Assembly: GCA_016715965.1 (NCBI GenBank)
Contig: JADJXG010000001.1
Location: 760,501-824,500 of the forward strand
DNA from: Saprospiraceae bacterium
Lineage (GTDB): Bacteria > Bacteroidota > Bacteroidia > Chitinophagales > Saprospiraceae
Length of the DNA: 64,000 nucleotides
Direction: 5' to 3'
Of the stretch, positions 57,416 through 64,000 are shown piece by piece. Every line of letters starts with the position of its first letter. The first letter of the stretch is position 1. The notes beneath the pieces were generated by a model. The model had not been told where the DNA came from, searched no databases, and saw only the letters and a program-made list of their open reading frames with translations. Position numbers and translations under genes: made by a program.

Positions 57416-57976
57416 CTACTTGTAGCGATCATTCAATCCAAAACCATTCTTGATCATTGGTATTATTTTGTCCAGACGTTTAAGTTTGGTCGCTTCCTGC
57501 TTGGCTTCTTCAATATGCAGAATGTATTCTTTTTGTTTACCGGGAGACAGTTTTTGGAAAGCCTCTTTGAGTGTATGGTCTTTGGAGAATGCATCTGAAA
57601 CAAGATCCGGAACGGGCAATGCTTTGAATTTCTCCGGTTTAATTTTAAGACCCTTCCTTTCGATTTCAATGGCTTCCAGAATGTATTCCATGATCTTACT
57701 TTGGTCCATTTCAGATATTGAGCCAAAGCGCCATTGACGCTGAGATTTTGTCTTACCTTCCTGGGCATTTACAAGCACCATGTATGGATCTTTTAGAAAG
57801 ACGCCATTGTAAAACCATATGGAAAAAAAGTTTTTAAATCCTGAATAACTGACGACATTCTTTGTATGATAGGTATAGACTGGAGCACCCCATTTGATGG
57901 TTTTCTCCAAACCGGTTTTTTCAAGGATTGCAGCCATTAGCGATTCTTCTTTTTTCCACTTATTTTTAGAATTCAT
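57416..57976 (-). CDS. YdeI/DUF1801-family protein
   Basis: 186 aa. The N-terminal DUF1801-like region (LEKTIKWGAPVYTYHTKNVV ... FSIWFYNGVFLKDP) and the C-terminal YdeI-type helical part (AFQKLSPGKQKEYILHIEEA) match the family. It is cytoplasmic and small. The function is not established, though some relatives are linked to peptide resistance. It converges with the SET gene with 156 bp between stop codons. Confidence 0.88.
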   Translation of the reverse strand: MNSKNKWKKEESLMAAILEKTGLEKTIKWGAPVYTYHTKNVVSYSGFKNFFSIWFYNGVFLKDPYMVLVNAQEGKTKSQRQWRFGSISEMDQSKIMEYILEAIEIERKGLKIKPEKFKALPVPDLVSDAFSKDHTLKEAFQKLSPGKQKEYILHIEEAKQEATKLKRLDKIIPMIKNGFGLNDRYK

Positions 57977-58297
57977 TTATAGAAATGTTTAATGTTTCAT
58001 AATAAATAATTTTCCACAATATCCGGATTTACTTCATACACCAATACAAGAGAATAGGATTAAAGAAAAGGCGACTTAATATTCATTTTTGTATTTCACT
58101 CCATTTATTTTCAAATGCACAAAGTTGCTCATTTAACATTTGTGCTTTGCAATTTCATTCTCGCCTTTAAAACAAGTACGATTGATCATTTATTTTTTTG
58201 TGATTCTCACCTTGCAGGATAAGCATCATTATCCATTTTTTCCAAATCATTATTTTACAACTTTTACGTCTTTCGCAACAAGTTTCCATTATCACCT
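57977..58297. other. AT-rich intergenic stretch of about 320 bp
   Basis: No gene, RNA or strong hairpin seen. It should contain the upstream region of the YdeI-like gene (minus). It ends at the heptamer array that begins at 58298. Confidence 0.4.
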
Positions 58298-58411
58298 GTC
58301 AATTCTCAATTGTCAATTATCAATTCTCTATTGTCAATTCTCTATTGTCAATTCTCTATTGTCAATTATCAATTGTCAATTATCAATTATCAATTATCAA
58401 TTATCAATTAC
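58298..58411. repeat. Heptamer array (TCAATTR-type), block 2
   Basis: About 16 units of TCAATTA, TCAATTG and TCAATTC with TCTATTG variants. Its right end contains the TAA stop codon (58410-58408) of the minus-strand four-helix-bundle gene. Confidence 0.85.
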
Positions 58412-58764
58412 AAATTGTTCGATTTGCTTGTTTTGATGATACTAACCAATAACTTCAACAACTCTCTAATCTTCAAATTGAAACTACCAAATTGAACTTC
58501 GTCGATCATCTTTGTTTTTACAAGAATTTCCAACCAATATTCCGTTTCATTGGCCTCTTTCAACGCAATGGAAAGTTTGTGAATAAAATCCTTGATGCTT
58601 TCCGCCTGCTCTGCCTCACGAATCAAAGCACCAATCGCAGTTCCAGAGCGCATTAATTGTTTAGAGAGTACATACTCTTTCTTCCCTTGAAGTTCATTGC
58701 ACAAATATACAATTTCAATAGCAAAAATCAGACTCTTTTCCTTAATAATATTTGGTCCTTTCAT
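58408..58764 (-). CDS. Four-helix-bundle protein (23S rRNA intervening-sequence / bAvd-like family)
   Basis: 118 aa, helical. The motif KQLMRSGTAIGALIREAEQA and the following SIALKEANETEYWLEIL are characteristic of the S23/IVP four-helix-bundle family. Members occur inside 23S rRNA intervening sequences and elsewhere; the family also includes Avd of diversity-generating retroelements. No reverse transcriptase or template repeat lies nearby. The gene is enclosed by two heptamer arrays, so it may be a small mobile unit. Function unknown. Confidence 0.9.
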   Translation of the reverse strand: MKGPNIIKEKSLIFAIEIVYLCNELQGKKEYVLSKQLMRSGTAIGALIREAEQAESIKDFIHKLSIALKEANETEYWLEILVKTKMIDEVQFGSFNLKIRELLKLLVSIIKTSKSNNL

Positions 58765-58772
58765 ACTCTCAA

Positions 58773-58885
58773 GTCAATTCCCAATTCTCAATTATCAATT
58801 GTCAATTCTCAATTTTCCATTGTCAATTCCCAATTCTCAATTCTCAATTATCAATTGTCAATTCTCAATTATCAATTGTCAATTC
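58773..58885. repeat. Heptamer array (TCAATTR-type), block 3
   Basis: Units as in blocks 1 and 2. The array fills the space between the four-helix-bundle gene start and the TGA stop codon (58886-58884) of the ferredoxin reductase gene on the minus strand. Confidence 0.85.
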
Positions 58886-59960
58886 AAACATCATAATTAA
58901 TCTCCAACTCCTCCGTAATCGGGTGAGCCTGGCAAGTCAGGATATAACCCGCAGCAATCTCTTCTTCTTCCAATCCCAATGCCACATCCATTCGCACCTT
59001 TCCTTGAATGACTTTTGCAATGCAGGTAGCACATGCTCCGGAAGAACATGAATAAGGAGGATTCAGCCCTTGTCGGATCAACCCATCCAAAATTTTTTCA
59101 CCCGGATTGAGAATCAGCTGGTGGTTTTTCTTTTCGAGTTGGACTTTAAGATCGCAGAGGGTAAGGACTTCCAGTCCGGTATTTGAATTGGAGTCAGTTT
59201 CGGGTAAACTAAAATATTCTTTGTGCACCAGAGAGGCCTCGATCCCCATTTCAATGAGATGTTTTTCAAGATCCTGAATAAATGCACCGGGTCCACATAA
59301 ATAATAACTGCAATCCTTTATTTCAGCGGGATGCCTTTTCAAAAATTCTGCAATCATTTTACCATCGATTCGACCCTTTAGTCCGGACCAATCGGATCTG
59401 GATGTCCAAAGAAATCCTTTCTGGTGCTTACTCAAGGCATATTCAATCATCAACTGGCCTTCGTATTTCTGAGCAAGCGCATCAATCTTTGATTTGAATA
59501 TAATATCTGATTCTCTCCGATTGCCATACAACAAATGAATCTTGGATTTAGGTTCGTGTTCCAACAAGACTTTGATCATGGAAAATACCGGAGTAATACC
59601 ACTACCTGCCGCAAAAAAATAATAAACTCTTCTCCGTCCTGGATCTGCGTCAATCATAAATCGACCATGGGGACCGGAGACCATAATTTCATCACCTACT
59701 TTTGCCTGATCTACGATCCATTTAGAAATCATTCCCTTGGGTACTTTTTTAACCGTGATGCTCACCGTCTTTTGGCCAGGCATCCCTGAATAGGAATAAC
59801 ATCGCAGGTATTCTTGTCTTTGGTACCTCATTTTGAGGGTGAGGTACTGCCCTGCCTTAAATTGTGACAATGGGTGCCCCGCCCCTGTCTCAAATTCAAG
59901 ACTCACTGCATCCTCCGTCTCTGAATGCCTGGCTTTTATAACGACCGGGTAGAATTCCAT
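58884..59960 (-). CDS. PaaE-like ferredoxin reductase with C-terminal 2Fe-2S domain
   Basis: 358 aa. An FAD-binding domain at about 1-105 has RCYSYSG. An NAD(P)-binding domain at about 110-240 has AAGSGITPVFSMI and YLCGPGAFI. A plant-type ferredoxin domain at about 265-358 has CSSGACATC and a later Cys in LTCQAHP. It moves electrons from NAD(P)H to an oxygenase or similar partner. No paaABCD genes are adjacent, so phenylacetate use is not implied. Its stop codon opens a heptamer array. Confidence 0.93.
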   Translation of the reverse strand: MEFYPVVIKARHSETEDAVSLEFETGAGHPLSQFKAGQYLTLKMRYQRQEYLRCYSYSGMPGQKTVSITVKKVPKGMISKWIVDQAKVGDEIMVSGPHGRFMIDADPGRRRVYYFFAAGSGITPVFSMIKVLLEHEPKSKIHLLYGNRRESDIIFKSKIDALAQKYEGQLMIEYALSKHQKGFLWTSRSDWSGLKGRIDGKMIAEFLKRHPAEIKDCSYYLCGPGAFIQDLEKHLIEMGIEASLVHKEYFSLPETDSNSNTGLEVLTLCDLKVQLEKKNHQLILNPGEKILDGLIRQGLNPPYSCSSGACATCIAKVIQGKVRMDVALGLEEEEIAAGYILTCQAHPITEELEINYDV

Positions 59961-60041
59961 TGTGATTAGATCTTTGCTCGCTCAAAACAACGCAAATCGG
60001 TCATTTAGGTTTATGAGGCTCATGGATTATAAACTACCCCA

Positions 60042-60812
60042 CTACCAAAGGAATATTTTCTTCGTTTCTTTTGGCTTATAAACCTCCGCCTTGATGCCGT
60101 AAAATATAAGATCCTTGGAGTCTAAGTTCCAAACATAGGATTTAAACAAGTCTTTGTTTCGCGCAATTTTGGGAATCATAGACCAGTATTGAATGGTTTT
60201 AATGGTATGATCTTTGAATAATTCAGGATCTTGATTTGCAATATGCCATCTATACACTTTTGATCCAGTCACCATATGAGCAACCAAACCAAATTTAATG
60301 CTATCCAATTGATTTTTTGAACCCACCGTAGCTGATAGTTTAATCCATTTATAGTCGGCATTGTTCAAATAGGCATTGGGGATTAAGCTGCCTCTTTGAC
60401 CAAATGACTCAGAACGTCACCAACAGGTCCAGCTTGCAATTACATAAAAATTAATCACTGAAAATGATAATACACTTAGTCTCCATTCCCGGTGATATTT
60501 ATAGACAAACCAATGACCTGCTATCATTAACAGTGCCATAGAGGTATAAACAAATAATCCTTTTCTAAAACTAAAAGTTACTTCCAGTAAATAAGGATTA
60601 AATTGATCCAATTTTTCCCCCGGATTGTCCCGATAGGAATAATAGAAAAATGGTCCTGTAACGATATTCCAATAAATCAGTTGAATTCCGATGATGGTCA
60701 ATCCTGATAAAAACGATATCAATAATTTCAATTGGTTATTCCATAACAAGTACAAGCTGTGCGGTTCCTTCTGGTGTGCATTTACGATATAAAAAAAGGA
60801 ATGAATGCACAA
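60042..60812 (-). pseudogene. Decayed membrane glycosyltransferase-like gene (C-terminal remnant)
   Basis: Two pieces (60812-60417 and 60368-60042) lie in the same frame and are separated by an in-frame TGA (60419-60417) after WTCW. Directly after the stop the frame reads SFGQRGSLI, and before it FSFRKGLFVYT. I recall both motifs close together in a family of multi-pass membrane proteins of Bacteroidota, possibly glycosyltransferases. The N-terminal half is missing: the frame stops at 60821 and starts only with TTG. Two membrane segments are left (LKLLISFLSGLTIIGIQLIY and LFVYTSMALLMIAGHWFVY). Best read as a pseudogene; a TGA-readthrough product is unlikely. Confidence 0.65.
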
Positions 60813-60927
60813 AATATTTCAGAAACCCTGCAAATGGTAATCCGTGCAGTTAGAAAAAGAAGGACCACTAAAAATAAAAATCCAGAACATCCAAAAAAAA
60901 CTCAATCTGTAAGCATTCAGTACCAAT

Positions 60928-61617
60928 TTATTTCCCCTCCACATAAAGCGCATCAGACGGATCGGGTAAAGGCAATTTAATTTCATCGTAAAATGTTGCC
61001 AAACTTAGATAAAACCATGGCGCTACGATTAACATTCCCAAACCTAAGGTAAACAAGGAGAGAATGGTCAGGAACATGAAAAAAATGCAAATTTTAAACA
61101 ATCTCCATTTGTGACCCATCATTATGGTCCTGCTTTTTGACATTGCCTCAAAAATATTGATGTTCTGATCTTCTGCCAATATAAAAAACATCATCGAACA
61201 AGAAAGTGCGATCACAATCCCAGGAATAATGAGCAAAAGCAGAAACAATAAAACCATTATTCCATACACCAAATAAGCAGCAAATGATCTGAAAAATCGA
61301 TTAAATCCAGAAAAAATCATTCGCCATGAATATTCTAAGCCTCGAACTATGGCCAATGATGTGGCTGAAATTCCAATTGTCATGGCGCCACCAAAGATCA
61401 AATCAAACAGAAAATCAAAATGAAAATTCAATTTTAATTCTTCAAACCGAGGAGAAAAGTATTCATTGAACGTAAAATAAAAACTAAAAAACTGGTAGAA
61501 TAGAGGAATCAGAAAAACTGGAATTATTGATGTCCAATCTTTTTTGAAAATCAACCAGGCGGACTCTGTGACACTGGAGATACCAGGATTTTGATGACTT
61601 CTATTGGTAAGATCCAT
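60928..61617 (-). CDS. DUF975-like multi-pass membrane protein
   Basis: 229 aa with about five membrane segments (for example WTSIIPVFLIPLFYQFFSFY, YGIMVLLFLLLLIIPGIVI and LFKICIFFMFLTILSLF). The motif AMSKSRTIMMGHKWRLFKI fits the DUF975/glycerophosphodiesterase membrane-domain group. It sits in the inner membrane; the role is unknown. It lies just upstream of the decayed glycosyltransferase-like gene on the same strand. Confidence 0.8.
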   Translation of the reverse strand: MDLTNRSHQNPGISSVTESAWLIFKKDWTSIIPVFLIPLFYQFFSFYFTFNEYFSPRFEELKLNFHFDFLFDLIFGGAMTIGISATSLAIVRGLEYSWRMIFSGFNRFFRSFAAYLVYGIMVLLFLLLLIIPGIVIALSCSMMFFILAEDQNINIFEAMSKSRTIMMGHKWRLFKICIFFMFLTILSLFTLGLGMLIVAPWFYLSLATFYDEIKLPLPDPSDALYVEGK

Positions 61618-62037
61618 AAAGCAGGCAGAATTTAAAGAATGATGAATAAAATTACATTAAAATACAATTCAAAAACATGTAAGCCTCAATAACAAAGGAA
61701 TAAAATTTACTATATATGATATAAGGGAAAGCGCTTACTGAGGTTTGTTTTGTTCAAGGTCAAAATTATCATCTTTCTGCAAAAGTCAAAAAATTATTTA
61801 AACTAAATCTAAAATAGGGTTTGTACCCTGTATTACCAAAAATAATTTATGAATAAGCATTTAACATAGATACCAAATAAAATCCATCTATTGAAAGGAT
61901 GGCTATTGGACGGTTGCCACTGATTAAAATTCTATCCGCTGGGAAATCCAACCACCGGACTTAAAAAACTTTTGCTTCAGCTTAAAATATGATGTAATTT
62001 TCGGCAAGATATTCTTCATATAATAAAAATTCAAACA
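61618..62037. other. 420-bp AT-rich intergenic region between divergent genes
   Basis: No gene or RNA found. A small GGGT-TTGT-ACCC palindrome lies near 61817. A TAATTTTCG sequence close to a -7 box lies near 61994, before the S41 gene. Confidence 0.4.
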
Positions 62038-63948
62038 ATGAAAAAGCTCATTCTGATCCATTTAGGGTTTCTGTCTATGCTAGCTGGCAATGCCCAAACG
62101 AGCTATTCCTCCGCCACCAGGCTGGCTAAAGCTTGTCAGGTATGGGGATACCTCAAATATTTTCATACGAATTTAAATACCTGCAGCATGGATTGGGATA
62201 GCGTCATGTTAGCTCATATAGACCCAATAAAAAACGCAGTGGACGATGAGGCTTTTAATAGAGCATTGGAATCGCTGATCGATGCTGCTGGCGAAATGCC
62301 TGTTCCAACTACCCCATCCGATGAACCGGAACCTCAACTTTTAAATAATTTACAATTTTTTTGGAAAGACGATCTGGTATTTTCAGAAAGGGTCAAATCT
62401 TCCCTGGATACCGTAAGAGCAAGGTTTCGCTCAACACTCAATTGTTATGTCAAAGATAATTCAAACTACTCAATTCCCAATGAAGGTTGGCTCGCATTTA
62501 CCAACGAGAATGTGCACATTCCTTCTCCGGAGTTTCCTTCTGAGGCTTATCGACTTCTGATTATGTTTCGCTATTGGAATATTATTAATTACTTTTTCGC
62601 ATACCGGGATCTTATGGATGTCGATTGGTTTAACTCCCTTGAAAATTTTATTCCCGTAATGATCGGTGCAAAAAACCAGATTGAGTATTTGCATACCTTG
62701 CGATATTTTTCTGCCACCATCAATGATGCGCATGCTATATTCAGTAATTCAGATTATATCAAGCTCTATCTTGGCGGGAGCAGTTTTCCGCGATTTTGGA
62801 TGACGCGAATCGGAGATCAATATGTTGTCAGTCGGGCATGGTTGCCGGGAAATGAATTACAACCGGGAGATATCATTCTATCGATCAATGGTCACACCAT
62901 CGAAAAACTTGTGGATAGCCTTTCCGGATCACGACCTTTTTGTACTCCGGCTTCCTGGTATCGCGATCTTGTCATTAACATGTTGCGAGGTGCTCAAGGA
63001 AGTACGATGCTGATTGAGGCTGAAGGCCCCAATGGCAAATTTACCACTTCCATTCAACGCAATGTTTCAAATTTTGCACCAGAATATCTGATGAGCAATC
63101 AATATTCTAAATCTCAATTTGTAGATTGCGGATATGGTTATGTAAATATGCAAAAACTTTTGGATTTTGATTTTGATCTAATTTATGAGGTGATGAAAGA
63201 TGCTCCGGCCATTATTTTTGACCTCCGCAATTATCCGAATGGGACTGCCTGGGCTATCATTGATAAACTCATGGAACGGATTGACACATCAGCCATCCTC
63301 AACCTCCCAAGCGTTTTATATCCCGGAACCTGGCAACCCACTCCCTACTATGAAGTGAATAGAACCATTGGAAATCCTGAACCATACAAAGGAAAGATCA
63401 TCGTCCTATGCGATGAGAATACACAAAGTCAGGCAGAATATTCCATCATGAAATTGCAAACCTTCCCGAATTGTAAAGTCATCGGCACTCAGACTGCAGG
63501 GGCTGACGGCAATATCGCTACGGTGCACCTCCCCGATACCACCGATATGTCATTTACGGTCCTTGAGGTGTTGTATAAAGATGGTTCTCAAACACAGCGC
63601 AGGGGAGTCCGGATTGACACAGTGGTCGGACCCACCATTGAGGGATTGAGGAGAGGCGATGACGAAGCTTTGCTGGCCGCACAGGACTGCTTGACCCATC
63701 TTACAAAAATTAGCCCCGAATCAGATTGGAGCATTTACCCAAATCCTGCTACGGATATGGTTAATATCAAAAATGCTCCAGAAAATGTCCAAACAATGAC
63801 CATCAAAAATATCACAGGCCAAACAGTAATGGAAGCCAGTAAGACCACTTCCATTCATCTGGGTCATTTGCCAACAGGTACTTACCAACTATCTCTTCGG
63901 ACAAATAAAAGTGTATTCGTTGGACGAAAATTAGTCATACTGCGATAG
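62038..63948 (+). CDS. S41-family protease with T9SS sorting domain
   Basis: 636 aa. A signal peptide (about 19 residues, ending GNAQ) is followed by a helical N-terminal domain with WGYLKYFHTN. A PDZ-like segment lies at about 275-340 (LQPGDIILSINGHTI). The S41 catalytic core at about 370-530 has the nucleophile Ser in ENTQSQAEYS and the oxyanion region DLRNYPNG. The last about 75 residues (SIYPNPATDMVNI ... LPTGTYQLSL) are a T9SS type A sorting domain, so this protease acts at the cell surface or outside. Relatives are C-terminal processing or tricorn-like peptidases. Confidence 0.92.
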   Translation: MKKLILIHLGFLSMLAGNAQTSYSSATRLAKACQVWGYLKYFHTNLNTCSMDWDSVMLAHIDPIKNAVDDEAFNRALESLIDAAGEMPVPTTPSDEPEPQLLNNLQFFWKDDLVFSERVKSSLDTVRARFRSTLNCYVKDNSNYSIPNEGWLAFTNENVHIPSPEFPSEAYRLLIMFRYWNIINYFFAYRDLMDVDWFNSLENFIPVMIGAKNQIEYLHTLRYFSATINDAHAIFSNSDYIKLYLGGSSFPRFWMTRIGDQYVVSRAWLPGNELQPGDIILSINGHTIEKLVDSLSGSRPFCTPASWYRDLVINMLRGAQGSTMLIEAEGPNGKFTTSIQRNVSNFAPEYLMSNQYSKSQFVDCGYGYVNMQKLLDFDFDLIYEVMKDAPAIIFDLRNYPNGTAWAIIDKLMERIDTSAILNLPSVLYPGTWQPTPYYEVNRTIGNPEPYKGKIIVLCDENTQSQAEYSIMKLQTFPNCKVIGTQTAGADGNIATVHLPDTTDMSFTVLEVLYKDGSQTQRRGVRIDTVVGPTIEGLRRGDDEALLAAQDCLTHLTKISPESDWSIYPNPATDMVNIKNAPENVQTMTIKNITGQTVMEASKTTSIHLGHLPTGTYQLSLRTNKSVFVGRKLVILR

Positions 63949-64000
63949 GGTCAATCGATGCTCAATCGTTGGATCGATCCTGGTTCCCTTGATTTAATAT

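Noticed and set aside
58408..58764. Possible diversity-generating retroelement because the gene is Avd-like
   Set aside because: No reverse transcriptase, template repeat or variable repeat is present in the neighbourhood.
61618..62037. Search for tRNA or small RNA genes in the larger intergenic gaps
   Set aside because: No cloverleaf, TTCGA-type loop or structured element was recognised by eye.

Overview
The window is chromosomal DNA of a member of the Bacteroidota, probably Saprospiria-like. Support for this: five secreted proteins end in type IX secretion (T9SS) sorting domains; there are many lipoprotein signals, a TonB-dependent receptor with a carboxypeptidase-like N-terminal domain, a DUF4292 lipoprotein, a type II-C CRISPR-Cas system with 47-bp repeats, and promoter boxes of the Bacteroidota form TTG-N17-23-TAnnTTTG. 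Shine-Dalgarno sites are mostly absent. The exact genus cannot be read from the sequence.

Layout. 1-9918 (minus): an operon of three tandem paralogous FG-GAP/VCBS plus ASPIC-UnbV lipoproteins, the last cut by the window edge. 10156-15123 (plus): a 1655-aa T9SS cargo with seven Cys-rich modules and a propeller-like region, followed by a clear terminator. 15275-20189 (minus): a TonB-dependent receptor, a beta-helix-like lipoprotein and a small lipoprotein. 20946-25652 (plus): two T9SS cargo genes. The first has six copies of an octanucleotide between a typical ATG and its signal peptide, which makes it a phase-variation candidate. 25992-29593 (minus): TPR protein, DUF4292 lipoprotein and a catalytically degenerate M23/EnvC-like protein. 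29661-35772: housekeeping block pyk, acpP-fabF-rnc, an unknown gene and a YdjM-like membrane protein.

35826-48100: the CRISPR region. A 47-repeat array is split by an IS3-family element and followed by cas2, cas1 and cas9 on the minus strand. A tracrRNA is transcribed away from cas9. A membrane protein/amidohydrolase gene pair completes the segment. The whole 12-kb segment lies between two direct 171-bp repeats, each containing the 5' end of the membrane gene, the leader and one CRISPR repeat. Each repeat carries a Bacteroidota-type promoter box placed to start transcription at the spacer boundary. The cas9 promoter overlaps the tracrRNA anti-repeat.

48111-59960: a T9SS protein, lpxD-polA, M48 and NlpC/P60 peptidases, adk-obgE, a SET protein, a YdeI-like protein, a four-helix-bundle protein embedded in heptamer arrays, and a PaaE-like ferredoxin reductase. 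60042-63948: a decayed membrane glycosyltransferase-like gene, a DUF975 protein and an S41 protease with a T9SS tail.

No tRNA or rRNA gene was seen. All assignments are from reading the sequence; no database search was run.
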